From Brachynemurus nebulosus (lineage: Eukaryota; Arthropoda; Insecta; Neuroptera; Myrmeleontidae), in NCBI GenBank assembly GCA_035578155.1, contig JAPWDM010000001.1:163901498-163965497 (forward strand): DNA of 64,000 nt, given 5' to 3'. Shown here in pieces: positions 44,897 through 55,602 of this stretch. Both the position numbers and the translations under genes were made by a program. The notes below the pieces were generated by a model. That model searched no databases. It had not been told where the DNA came from and saw only the letters and a program-made list of their open reading frames with translations. How positions within the stretch are numbered: position 1 is the stretch's first letter; the number at the start of each line of letters is the position of its first letter.

Positions 44897-45292
44897 GAAT
44901 TGTTATTATTATGAAAGAAGCGTGTTTAGCTATAGTACTAGCGTTTGCAACTCAAAACAAGAAAACAAAGAAAAAAAAACGTTATGTTCGATCCGATCTG
45001 TTCGATTTTGTTTTTCTAGCTAGCCATACATATACGCATGTATACATATACAATGTACATACCACAGAATAATGTACATACGGTACATTTCGTACATATT
45101 GTACATACTGCCGTACATACTAATCAATAATAATATGGATAATATGTACAAGCCTACTTTTCCATGATGTACATATACGATCTACAATCGATTTGTATTT
45201 ATCTCGGCTGGTACCGCTGGTACATATCGTACATATACCTACGAGAAATATATTTTAACGGTTTTAACTGTCATTAATGTTAACTGTCACAA
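44897..45292. other. GTACAT-rich stretch before the LINE fragment
   Basis: The words GTACATA, GTACATT and their inverse recur at least ten times between about 45050 and 45245. A short direct repeat, TGTCATTAATGTTAA, occurs at 45269 and 45293, right at the start of the reverse transcriptase fragment. No gene is seen. Confidence 0.5.
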
Positions 45293-46024
45293 ATGTCATT
45301 AATGTTAATTTTTAATGCCATTTTAAGGCTAAAATATTTCCCTTCTGTTTGGAAATTAGCTCAAATCATCTTAATACAAAAGCCGGGGAAGCCAGTAAAT
45401 GAGGTGACGTCGTACAGACCAATCAGTTTACTCCCCGTTTTATCCAAAATGTTCGAAAAGTTATTTCTCAGAAGACTGCATCGAGTCCTCGATGACCTTA
45501 AAATTATTCCAGATCATCAGTTTGGTTTTCGCGCAAAACATTCAACCGTCGAACAAGTTCATCGTGTAGTCAATACGATCAACCGCTCTTTTCAAGAAAA
45601 AAAATATTGTACAGCAGCTTTTCTCGACGTGAGTCAAGCATTTGACAAAGTGTGGCATACTGGCTTATTGTATAAATTAAGGAAAAATATTCCTGAATCA
45701 TTCTACTTAATACTGAAATCTTATTTGTCAGATCGTTACTTTCATGTAAAGTTTCAGAGTGAAATATCAGAAATGTTTCCAGTCCGTTCCGGTGTACCAC
45801 AAGGTAGTGTTCTAGGGCCTATTCTTTATCTTATATGTACTGCAGATCTGCCGGTTGATGAAGAAAATACTACTGCAACATTTGCTGATGATACTGCTAT
45901 CCTAGCTACTGATGAAGATCCAAATGTTGCATCACAAAAGTTACAATCTAGCTTGCGTCGAATACAGGAATGGTTACATAAATGGCGTATTCGAGTAAAT
46001 GAAACGAAATCGACGTCCTTTTGA
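45293..46024 (+). pseudogene. Jockey-like LINE reverse transcriptase fragment
   Basis: A 243-codon frame holds the central reverse transcriptase domain of a non-LTR retrotransposon, which would copy its RNA at a nicked target. Residues 6-36 (FNAILRLKYFPSVWK..PGKP) and 40-57 (SYRPISLLPVLSKMFEKL) are the N-terminal conserved blocks. HQFGFRAKHSTVEQ is at about 75-88, and AFLDVSQAFDKVWH at 109-122 holds the first catalytic aspartate. SGVPQGSVLGPILYL lies at 166-180, and the FADD catalytic motif is at 197-200. The catalytic core is intact, but the endonuclease, the first ORF and the C-terminal thumb and RNase region are missing. The frame stops at TGA (46022-46024), with a shifted frame continuing briefly. 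The text fits the jockey/I group; the exact clade is not determined. It is a both-ends-truncated copy. Confidence 0.95.
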
Positions 46025-46227
46025 CGGACACTATTTCAATACAAACAGAACGACAATGACTATAAACAAAATAAATATATGTGGTGTGTTATAATAACAA
46101 ATAAGTTAGATAACAGAAATCTTACAGCAAACAAGTAACAACAAGTCGTAGTATTGGAGCAGGTAGAGAAGTTCGTACGTCGTTTTGACGTGTACGTATG
46201 ATTCTAGGGTTAAGAAGTTTTAGTTAT
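46025..46227 (+). other. Possible frameshifted continuation of LINE, then spacer
   Basis: In the +1 frame the sequence after 46024 stays open for about 20 codons (FDGHYFNTNRTTMTINKINI), as expected for post-RT LINE sequence, then stops. No poly(A) tail is seen. Confidence 0.35.
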
Positions 46228-46765
46228 GACCACTGATTGTGAGGAACATTACTTAGTGCGTGTCAAACACGCACTTGACGAATTTTTTCAATTTAAAATA
46301 TATCAGTAAATTAATAAGCACTAGAAACAAGGATATGTTTTGCCATCAATCAGATAAAATAAAAATATATTGGGAAAAATATTGTGTGAAGGATTAAAAT
46401 ATTTATTTTTAAATATATTATTCTCTTTCAAAAACATATTTTTCAAATTACTTTAAAAAAATAGGTTACTATTAATCTTCTCAGAGCTTACGCTAAAATT
46501 AAAGCAGCTAACGCTACTTTGTGCTTAAAATTATAGCAGACCTTTTAAATGTAACTCTTCATGACGTAATATGACAATTAATAGATTAAGTAAACACAGG
46601 AGCCTAGCAAAAGGTATTTCTTTTTAGAGTGATAGAGTTTCTAATAGCGACGGCAGTTTGGTATTTGTGTTCAGTAAGATTTAGATGGCCAAATATTAAA
46701 AATATTAAAAGTCGTCAAGTGCGTGTTTGACACGCATTAAATATAGGTCTCAGTGATTACTGTTT
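46228..46765. mobile_element. TIR element with hairpin-bearing ends
   Basis: TGCGTGTCAAACACGCACTT plus GACGA (46257-46281) recurs as an exact inverse at 46712-46736. Each copy contains its own hairpin, GCGTGT-CAA-ACACGC. The outer flanks (near 46228 and 46765: 'gaccactgattgtgagg' versus the inverse 'gtaatcactgagacc') are diverged. No coding. Confidence 0.65.
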
Positions 46766-48255
46766 TTCAATTTTCGGGATAAAGTATATAAAGCATTTAA
46801 GTACATTTTTACGATTTATTAAAGAAATAGATGAATATATTTGACCATAGACATTAGAAATGAAAGGACCAATAATTTATATTACATACGAAAGATAATA
46901 CGTACACGTTAAAAAGAGACAAATATTATAAATAGCATGTAAAATGCCAATATATATTTCTTTTTCTAGGATACCCCAAACTTGAAAATTAAAATTGAAG
47001 CTTAGTCAGCCATGTTTGCATTAGAAAATTTGAAAAAATAATGTAAAAATTGTCACTATTTTCACTTTTTAAATTGTGTTTTTTGTTATATTTTTTTAAA
47101 GAAAATATTATGGCAACAAATTTTGCAAACACAAAATATCAAATCAAAAGATAGAAACTATATTTTCTAGCTATATAATTTTTTAAACACTTTTTTATTA
47201 AAATAATGATAATGATAATAATAATACGTTGAACTCTATTAAATAAATATAACTAAACTCAATTTATTTAAAAAATAATAACAAATATTATGTTTTTTAA
47301 TAATAACGAAAAATAATAAATTGCATTAAAATCAACAATGTATAACAATTGCAAGAATCGATTCAAAACCTGTAATATAACATGCGTAGGTAAATTAATA
47401 ATACTTTAAGATAAGCATACAATATGGCGATACATGACCGTCTATGACTAAGGCGAATACGTTGTGTGGCCACACACAAATACTTAAGAAACAGCAGTGT
47501 ACGTGAGTAAACGAGGTATGGACTCTCCCCTCACTTAATGTCGATGACGCACTTCTTGGAGTGTGCGACAAGTGGATTTTTGCTGTATGCGCTACTGATG
47601 TTTCAAGAATAGCAAGAATTTGAACGAAATTATAATAGGTCCGAAGATTGACGAATGTCTGCGGATCTATAAAAACAATTGGAAACACAAACTATAGTGG
47701 AAAAATGAAATTACCACCACAATTGGTTCCGATCAAACAAGATTTAAAATGATATGTCTCAACAACCCCACCATAATAATATTTTCGACTGTACAAACCA
47801 GGAAAGTTTTCTTATTTTTATTTGAAATTGTATTGTTCAATTATACGTAAATTATTTAATTTACCAAAATTACAGAAATTTGCGATAAAATAAATAGAAT
47901 CGTTAACCAGTTTTCATCTATTTAGTTGCCATTACTGTAAAACATTAGACGCTATTATTTAGCAATAATGGTAACCACGTTTTTGGCACAGAACATGTGC
48001 ATATTAGGAGAATGTTAATATGTATTATAACAAAATGCATACAGAAAATAGTCTCACTGTATGGCTTCGATTAGCTCATACAGGACCCATTAAAATGTCC
48101 CTAGCAAGTGAATATTTGCTAATTAATACATATTATGTGTAATACCATTTAAGTGCAATACATAAATATGTACCACTTTACAATCATTAAACCAATTAAA
48201 ATCCATTTTTTTTTGTTAGTGTATCAAAAATTAGACACTTTTGTTCAATTTTTAA
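46766..48255. other. No gene seen
   Basis: Very AT-rich stretch with simple 'ataataata' runs near 47210-47300. The minus-strand 97-codon frame at 47395-47688 has no recognised domain. Confidence 0.45.
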
Positions 48256-48440
48256 CCGACTTCAAAAACGAGAAGGTTCTCAATTCAACTCGTATGTATG
48301 TACACTGATTTTTCGTACATTTCTGGGCCAATTTGCGTCATTCTTTTTTTGGTTAGTAGATAAAGCTCTCCAAGTGGTCACATAAAAATTTTATTAACAT
48401 TGGTTGAGTAATTTTGTAACAAATCGGCAACTTAAGAATA
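48256..48440 (+). repeat. Dispersed repeat family G, copy 2
   Basis: Starts AACCGACTTCAAAAACGAGA, then 'aggttctcaattcaactcg' and 'cattctttttttgg', collinear with 18177-18440 but more diverged toward the right. Confidence 0.7.
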
Positions 48441-48956
48441 AATTCAAAACAAGCTTGTAAGTAGTCGAAAATAAGATACGTTGATAATTTTAAACTGTGA
48501 CGTGATAAAAATAAAAAATATGTATGTTTGCGCTTAATTGTTGCAATTAAATAGAAAAATATAAAATTCACTGAAAGGACAATTTTATTTTATTTTTATT
48601 CTGTAAACTAGTATTATTAAGCTCACTAAAATTGATAAGTGAAATAACCTACTAATTTGAATGTTAATCGCCCAAGAAATGAAAAAATTCCAAATTAGTC
48701 AAAACACGTGCATTTACCGGAGTTTTTGAAAAATTCGGTCTCACTTATCTTTTTACATTGGCTTTTCCAATCAATATTTAATATCGAATACAATCTTGTT
48801 TTTTACCACATAATTTAGGAATTGTTTTAGACAATTTAATAGTTACGGTTTCTTTATTTACCTGTTTACAAAACATCAAATTTTATATTTATATAAAATT
48901 TGGTTTTTAAAAGAAAACAAAACATTGTCCAATTAATACTACATAAAAGTTGTGAT
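48441..48956. other. No gene seen
   Basis: AT-rich spacer. The final 8 bp before the next element (48957-48964) are its target duplication. Confidence 0.5.
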
Positions 48957-48964
48957 CCGATAAA

Positions 48965-49448
48965 CAGGGCCGCGCCAAGAGACATTTGCGCTGGGGTGCA
49001 AGACAAAAATTGCCGCCCCTAAAATGCCAGACTTATTTGTAATACATTTTTGATAATAAAATATGTATATGCCTCTTGGCTACCAGTTTACTTATTATAT
49101 ATACTTACTTTAATGAAATGCAAGATTGATAAATGTTTTATGTGTAGAATTCAACGACGGTTTTTATAAAATTAAAGCGTGCAAGAGCATGTTCGATCCC
49201 GATCCCGTTTGATCTCGCCGATTACTGCGCAAATGATTGTTGTCGCTGGTCAACAATCGGAATAATCGGATTACCGACGGGTCACAACAATCATAATAGA
49301 CAAGTATTTAAGCAAAATACGGGTAACATTTAAGTGTCATCAAAATTACCACATAAAAATAGTAATAATTTTATATTTTATTTGTCGCCCCCAAAGCCTG
49401 CCGCCGGGGTACTAGGCACCCCTAACACCCCCGCTTGGCGCGACCCTG
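48965..49448. mobile_element. Non-autonomous hAT element with perfect TSD
   Basis: ccgataaa flanks both sides exactly (48957-48964 and 49449-49456). The ends CAGGGCCGCGCCAAGAG and, inverted, CAGGGTCGCGCCAAGCGGGG are TIRs. The ends are GC-rich against an AT-rich interior. The proline-rich frame at 49334-49528 is a by-product. Confidence 0.95.
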
Positions 49449-49456
49449 CCGATAAA

Positions 49457-49902
49457 GAACTCTCCAACTGTGTTACACCGGACGATGAGTTAGTTATTCG
49501 AAAGCTAGCTCGTAATCGAATAGTTTAATTTAGTGAGAGGAAACTTGTTAAAGTAAATTATTCTCATATTTCGTAATATGGATTTTCACAACGTAAATAT
49601 TTCAAATGTTAAATAACTGAAGATTTATTACTTTATTGTAGTGTCTATAAGTGTAACTCCGTGGTTTTAAAAAGCAATTTTTAGACCAACCAGTTTTCCA
49701 TATATACCTACGTATAATACTCTTTAAAACCATATCAAATATATAGCTAACATAATATATAAGGATACATGTACGAAAAAAGACTTTCTATGATATAAAT
49801 GCAGTTACCACCATATTACCTATCGCTATAATCCAAATTTAGACGTACATACGTCTAAAAAAAAAATTACGCAATTTATAAAAAACTGAAAAGATTAAGA
49901 AA
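49457..49902. other. No gene seen
   Basis: AT-rich spacer without recognisable structure. Confidence 0.5.
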
Positions 49903-50740
49903 TTAAGGGGTTAGGCGACTCTAGAGGCCGAAAAAACTGACATTTTTGGGGATTTTTTCTTCAGAAAAACTACAAAATAAATTGAGATTGCAAAAAATGA
50001 TGTTTATCATACATATCACTCACTGCATACAGTAATTTTTTGAAGCGATTGATTTCAAAATGGCATGGCGGCTGTGCAGCGTTTTTGAGACAAACGGCTC
50101 CCGTAATTTTTGAATTATAATGAGCCAATGAATTTTTCTCATCTTTTCGATATATTGATTTTTGGTAAAATGGCGCACTTCTAAAGTGAAAAGTGAAAAA
50201 TTTGCCTAAAAAATCGTCGCATAATTGTTAATAACAAATGAGCTATGCAATATTATAAAAAAATCCTACGTACTTCTATAGACAATAATGTATTTTTTAA
50301 GATATTTGTATTCAACATTTCAAGTGAGTCGGTTGAAAATTGTCTGAATTATGTTTCCGGCAACTTGAAAAATGCAGTTTTGAGAGAAAAGCGTTAAAAG
50401 ATTTGAGTAGTAGAAAAATCATGAATAATTTTCATTAATGTTCTGTATGTAACCATCGATGCACCTAACCGAAGTAGGCGAAAATACTGCAATAAAGTTT
50501 ATGATACGATAATCAAACGATTCATATTTTTCACTTTCATCAATTCACTTCGATATCACAAAAGGAGCTCACTGCGGATCAGATGGCCTTGTACTGAAAT
50601 TCGAAAACCGAGTGCTCAGAAATTTTCCCCGGCCATAATCATTTGGGACATCATTTTTGAGGTCCTAAGGTACCATTAAAAATAAATAAAAAAATAAAAA
50701 ATCGATTTTTCGAAAATTCTAGAGTGGTCTAACGCCTTAA
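49903..50740. mobile_element. TTAA-flanked element, GGGGTTAGGCGACTCTAGA ends
   Basis: TTAA (49903-49906), then GGGGTTAGGCGACTCTAGAG. The right end, inverted, reads GGCGTTAGACCACTCTAGAA, followed by TTAA (50737-50740). The 830-bp interior is non-coding. The style of terminus (G run after TTAA, CTAGA nearby) parallels 30729-31407 and 43201-43890, although the sequences differ. Confidence 0.85.
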
Positions 50741-51628
50741 GACACTAACAAAACTAGTGTTTTTATTTTACACTTGTACTACTATTGAACTACAAATGAC
50801 ATATCCAAACAACAGCTACGAATATATTTAATATTCAAAAAAGAGAATTTCAATTTTAATGAGACTTGGTTCTTGCTTGCTATAAATGCACAAACTAATA
50901 CCAATTAAAACTATATGGTTAATTAACTTTAAGTAGTTTTATAATATTTATAAATATTTAAAACATTACCGCGAAAGAAGCAATTAGGTACTAAATACAT
51001 ACATGAACATTAACATTAGAGTATACTATATTACTACGGTACAGACATCTGGATGTATGCATATGATTTTAAATGATTTCTTTTAATGTCAGTAAAAAAA
51101 ATTCTACGTGTAATTAAAAGTGAACGCTTTTGATGGAGTATTTTTTTCTTACAGAATAATTCAAACAAATTTTTTTCTAATTAAATTTTTTACTACAAAC
51201 GTTCATAGAAATATTCAAAACTACATATTTATATATAAATAACGTCTAATTAAATTATAATATATATAGCTACCATTTACAAAAGTGCTTTAAAATTAAA
51301 TATACAAGTTATTACAAAAACGAATCTCAAAGGTATCTCACTCTATAGGCTCAAATGTAATTTTAGAAATAATACAGGATTCCAACTTTTTCTTTGTATA
51401 CTTGTGGATGTACGTATCTATGTTTATCATGAATTGGTTCAATATTGAATTATTACTGAATGCAGAATAAGAAAAAGTAGGATACCAATACTTAGAATTT
51501 TTTTTTCAATTCTGGATAAAATTTAACTTTTTTCTTTCTTAATTTATAATTTTTCTACATCTGGTTTTGATAACTTGAACCATGGAACATCCGATCCATT
51601 AGTGGGATTTTTACGATCCTAGCATCCG
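50741..51628. other. No gene seen
   Basis: AT-rich spacer without recognisable structure. Confidence 0.45.
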
Positions 51629-52281
51629 GCGTATATAGAAAAACTAATCGAATACGTCCCCTCAGACGGGGTGACGAACTAAAATAGCATTTCCAGACAA
51701 TAAACACGTGTAAATGCTACCTCAGTTCGTCTCGGACGGTGACATACTGCAGTAAGGTTCAATTAATCCATCATATCAAATAAATTTTTTCTAAACATTA
51801 TAAAAAAAGCTCCCACAGGTACATAGCAGCTTACTTACAGATTGGTAATCTATTTGATTTTTTTTTCGGATGAAAACTGCGGCCGCAATCGTATGTACCG
51901 ATTTCTACCCTTTTTTTTAACACACTTTTTTCCAAAAATTATAATAATTATAAAAAATAAATAAAAAGGAATAAAAAAAATATTTTTGTATTGCTAAATA
52001 TTGGCATTAATCGAAAAAAAATTCATTCCCATTCCCCCATCCTATCCATCCCAAAAAAAAATCAAGAAAATTTGTCTAATTTTTAGCAAATCATACGAGT
52101 ACTGTGATGGTACCTTAATAATAATAATAGCTCTAAGTTCTACCATTACACGTACACTTTATTGAATGATTTTTGACACAAAGTTCATTGTTTTTAATAT
52201 TAAAGGCTATGAAATTTTTTTTTTTTTTTTTAGCGACAGCCTGCATATAAATTATTAAGAACGAACTAAAAGAAAGAAAAT

Positions 52282-52321
52282 TGTTCTACATGTTTCAATC
52301 ATTTAAATGACCATCTTCAGA
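52282..52321 (-). other. CTGANGA...GAAA motif, hammerhead-like core
   Basis: The minus strand reads CTGAAGATGGTCATTTAAAT, then GATTGAAACATGT. CTGANGA, a self-complementary TCATTTAAATGA and GAAAC occur in the order of a hammerhead ribozyme core (CUGANGA, stem II, GAAA). The remaining stems and the cleavage triplet are not demonstrated. The same phrase is also common at the ends of Penelope-like elements. Confidence 0.25.
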
Positions 52322-52425
52322 AAAATCAATAATTCAGTTGTGAAAACAACTGAGAAAAATAATATCAAAAGGACTAAAAAAAAATAAAATTTTTTTTTTC
52401 ATTTCATTTTACCTGCAGTTGGATT

Positions 52426-52581
52426 CTAATAATTTAATAATTTATTAAAGGCTATATTATGTGGACGTTTTTTGGTACTTCGATTTTCTAATTTGCTAGA
52501 ACGCCAAGCTTGGATTCCCTCTTCTGAAATACCTCTACTTCCTGTCGTAAAAAAATCTTCATAAATTTTTTTTAAGGACGT
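52426..52581 (-). CDS. Protein-like fragment of 51 codons, unknown
   Basis: After a TAG at 52582-52584 the minus strand is open to TAG at 52426-52428. It reads TSLKKIYEDFFTTGSRGISE, then EGIQAWRSSKLENRSTKKRP and HNIAFNKLLNY. The balanced composition (E, G, R, S, W) is unlike the K/N/I/F-rich noise elsewhere in the window. There is no ATG at the start, so it would be a 3' exon or truncated end. I do not recognise the family. It lies inside the 51629-53176 element. Confidence 0.4.
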   Translation of the reverse strand, partial: TSLKKIYEDFFTTGSRGISEEGIQAWRSSKLENRSTKKRPHNIAFNKLLNY

Positions 52582-52603
52582 CTAATGAAGAAACATTAAC
52601 TAA

Positions 52604-52783
52604 TCAATATATAATACATTTGATCAACTGGAAGATATCGATACAGAAATGTCAAGAACACTACCATATTTTAACACGGCTATCGATCGAAAAGATATTG
52701 AAAATTACAACAACGAAATTCATAAATTAAATGATCAATTTGAACGCATCGACGAGCAACATACCTCAGTTATAGAGAGATAA
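52604..52783 (+). CDS. Protein-like fragment of 59 codons, coiled-coil-like
   Basis: After a TAA at 52601-52603 the plus strand is open to TAA at 52781-52783. It reads SIYNTFDQLEDIDTEMSRTL, then PYFNTAIDRKDIENYNNEIH and KLNDQFERIDEQHTSVIER. Alternating hydrophobic and charged residues suggest an acidic coiled coil. No initiator fits the whole frame. The fragment is divergent to the minus-strand fragment at 52426-52581. I do not recognise the family; an internal or terminal piece of a transposon-encoded protein is the simplest explanation. Confidence 0.4.
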   Translation, partial: SIYNTFDQLEDIDTEMSRTLPYFNTAIDRKDIENYNNEIHKLNDQFERIDEQHTSVIER

Positions 52784-53251
52784 ATCTAACAGTTTAGGTA
52801 GTGAGCTTTGGATGAAAAACAATGAATTTTTTTTAAATACTTACGATAAAAACGGAAAAATTTACCGAAAATTCGTTCATATGTATTTCTGATTAAATTG
52901 TTTTACTCTTAATCGTTCAAAACCAACAAACTCGGTTTCAACATCAAATAATTTTTAGCAGAGATTTATTTGATATGATGGATTAGTTGAACGATGACGA
53001 ACTGGATGAGGTTTCCCAGTGCATTTAAATGTATAAAAACTTAGAAATCCTACTGCAGTATGTCACCGTCCGAGACGAACTGACGTAGCATCTACGCATG
53101 TTTACCGCTTGAAAATGCTATTTTAGTTCGTCACACCACCTGAGGGGACGTATTTGATTAGCTTTTCTATATAGGCAATCAGGCCCAACATATTTTACAC
53201 CTCTATCAAAAAAATACAACAACATGTGAATAATTCGAAGTCATAACTTCT

Positions 53252-53429
53252 AATAACGTAAAAGCCCCTATACCGGAACGCGATCATATGTCCGAATAGT
53301 TTTGACATTTATATATTAATGAAGTTATTTCTGAAAGAAACCTCTGATAACAAAAATTATTATTAATAGAATAATTATTTTTCAATTTAAATTCACCTCG
53401 CATTAATGTATCCTTACTAAATTTAAGAA

Positions 53430-53510
<81 letters not shown>

Positions 53511-53903
53511 AAACAATTTTTGTTGAATACAGGATTTTGATCCTTTATTTACGTCTGATACTTAAACCATTCTATGTTTCCTACATTGACGTCTAGATGT
53601 CACTCTATGTGTCATATTACTCATATTACACGTCTGTTTGTATATCGGTTCCCACAACTCCTTGTGTCTTTAATATTTCGTTGTTTGGATATAGATGTCG
53701 ACACTGTGTAAAAGAACAACATTAATAAATAAAAATTTTTGAATTGTATTTTTTTAAAAACATATTCATTGGATTAAAAAAAACTTTTTTTCATGCTTAT
53801 TTAGAAAAAAAAAGTGGGTGTTTAATTTATTTGTCAATTTTTATAAGCCAGTTTAATTACACACCTAAAAATAGTGTTCCGGTATAGGGGCTTTTACGTT
53901 ATT
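53252..53903. mobile_element. 652-bp element with perfect 28-bp TIRs
   Basis: AATAACGTAAAAGCCCCTAT plus ACCGGAAC (53252-53279) is exactly inverted at 53876-53903. The true terminus may lie a few bases inside, because AATAACGT could include target sequence. The interior contains a (TA)n array (53434-53507) and no coding frame. Perfect TIRs suggest recent activity. Confidence 0.85.
53434..53507. repeat. (TA)n microsatellite, 74 bp
   Basis: Uninterrupted AT dinucleotides inside the 53252-53903 element. Confidence 0.97.
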
Positions 53904-54219
53904 CTATATTTCAAATTGTACACTTCGGCACAAATATATTTCTTCAATATTTAATCTCAATATGCATAGATATTTCATACATGACTCCATACTTGCTGTT
54001 ACAAGTTGTTTACGTATTCACTGTTGAAAAAGTTTTATTTTAAAAGATTAATAACTGTTTTCCAAGTTATGAGGTCATTTAAATCGTGACTTATTCAATA
54101 TAGAAAAAGTTATGGAAAACTTTTCTGGCAACATAAAATTTTCATTATAAAATGCAAGTACCCAGTATTTATTCATACATATGTATGAAAAGCTTAGTTT
54201 GTCATATGAAAGTATATTG
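53904..54219. other. No gene seen
   Basis: AT-rich spacer between two TIR elements. Confidence 0.5.
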
Positions 54220-54221
54220 TA

Positions 54222-54751
54222 CAGCTAAACCTTTTTTTATGCGGTCTTTTTTGTGCGACTTTTATATGTGATTTTTTTATGCGGTTTTTAAAAAGTGTCC
54301 ATTAAAATTCATAATGTGAATCAAAAGCAAGAGAAAGTAAGAAACCTAAACATTAATTATAATAAATTACTTTGATAAAATTACTTATTGATCGCTTTTA
54401 ACCATTTAATCAGTACATTGCATAATAATATAAGTTATTACATCATTAAGTTTTTTTACAGCTATGCATTTTATAAAAAGGAAAAAAAAATGTTCTCATG
54501 TGTCAATTAATGCTTTATCTTGTTTAGAAAAGCAATTTCTAAGGAAATCGTGAGGTTTTGAACGTTTTAAATTGCGTATTTTTGATAAAACTTTTCTTAT
54601 GCGGTCCCGATCCACCACATAAAAGAAGTTTTTCTTACAATCTAGACCGAACCATACTTTTTATAGCTTATTTACGAAGTTTCCGAATAGTTTTTTTTTG
54701 TGCAATTATTTTATGCGATCCCTACCCACCGCACAAAAAGAGGTTTAGCTG
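54222..54751. mobile_element. pogo/Tigger-type MITE
   Basis: TA (54220-54221), then CAGCTAAACCTTTTTTTATG. The inverted right end CAGCTAAACCTCTTTTTGTG ends at 54751 and is followed by TA (54752-54753). Internal copies of the terminal text ('ttatgcggtcccgatccaccacataaaa' and 'ttatgcgatccctacccaccgcaca', near 54597 and 54711) make a subterminal repeat. The frame at 54558-54776 reflects that repeat. Confidence 0.9.
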
Positions 54752-54753
54752 TA

Positions 54754-55151
54754 TGTTTAAAGAAATTAGTACATAAATTCATATGGTCTTATGTAATGCA
54801 TAGCCTGCAGCTGTGAGGTACTGGGTAAATAAAAAAATATAGACTATGTAGCCTTATATTTATACAGCATGAGATATGGAGTACCTCCATTTAGTCGCTA
54901 ATGTAAATACCTATACAATGATGTTAAAAAAATGGGAAATAACTAAAATTCATATCTGAGTAACGAAAACATACATGCTAGAAACTTATTTTTGATTAAT
55001 ATCTGTAAGCGTAGCCGCGGTAATGCGTAGGAAAGGTTACGTTCGAAAGATTACTGAAATTCTTCGATTCAAAAGATCACTCACTTGACTGCGGCAAAGT
55101 GAGACATCAATAACAACGCACATTTTGACATTTGATGAATTTATTGTTCAC
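54754..55151. other. No gene seen
   Basis: AT-rich spacer. A GC-richer word 'gtagccgcggtaatgcg' near 55011 is unexplained. Confidence 0.45.
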
Positions 55152-55266
55152 TTAGCTAAAACGATTTGCCAATAACTAGCTAGTCTTCAGTATTTAACAA
55201 TTGTATTATTTACTTGATACAAAAAAATTGTTAAATACCGAAGACTGCGGTTAATCATTGGCAAAT
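55152..55266. repeat. Hairpin, arms about 48 bp
   Basis: TTAGCTAAAACGATTTGCCA.. to ..TATTTAACAATTG is inverted in AATTGTTAAATACCG.. to ..TGGCAAATCGCTTAGC, with a loop of about 20 nt and several mismatches. Both arms contain AGTCTTC. Confidence 0.8.
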
Positions 55267-55289
55267 CGCTTAGCCACAATTTACTTGAT

Positions 55290-55325
55290 TAACCAGCGGA
55301 GTGGCCGAGCGTACTTAGGCACTGG
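55290..55325 (+). ncRNA. tRNA-like A-box fragment
   Basis: GAGTGGCCGAGCGTACTTAG followed by GCACTGGCAC resembles the 5' half of a long-arm tRNA (Ser/Leu type) including the A box. No B box or acceptor partner follows, so this is a fragment or SINE head. Confidence 0.35.
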
Positions 55326-55602
55326 CACTAGCCCTCACATCACTTCCCTTGTCCTCCACCCACATCATAATGAAGTAAAATTTGTAACATGTAATTAAAT
55401 GAATAAAGTTAGAAAAAAATGATGTGGATGGCGTCTGTTATAGGTTGTTGTCTGAAAATGGACGTTAAACTCTATTGTTATTGCTATTTACTTGATTGCG
55501 ACAAAGTGAAATACCAATAACGACTCAGTATTATTATGAATTGAAGTAGGTAGGTACTCTTGCAGTAATTCAACCACTTTTAAATTCAAACTATGGTATG
55601 AA

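Larger units (their letters stand above)
51629..53176. mobile_element. 1.55-kb inverted-repeat element with coding relics
   Basis: Left arm (about 51629-51800, starting GTATATAGAAAAACTAATCG) and right arm (about 52962-53176) are inverted repeats about 85-90% identical. They share 'tacgtcccctca', 'gacgaactaaaatagcatt', 'agttcgtctcggacggtgac' and 'atactgcagta'. The right arm holds an extra segment of about 50 bp. The interior carries two divergent protein-like frames (52426-52581 minus, 52604-52783 plus). The superfamily is unknown. Confidence 0.75.
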
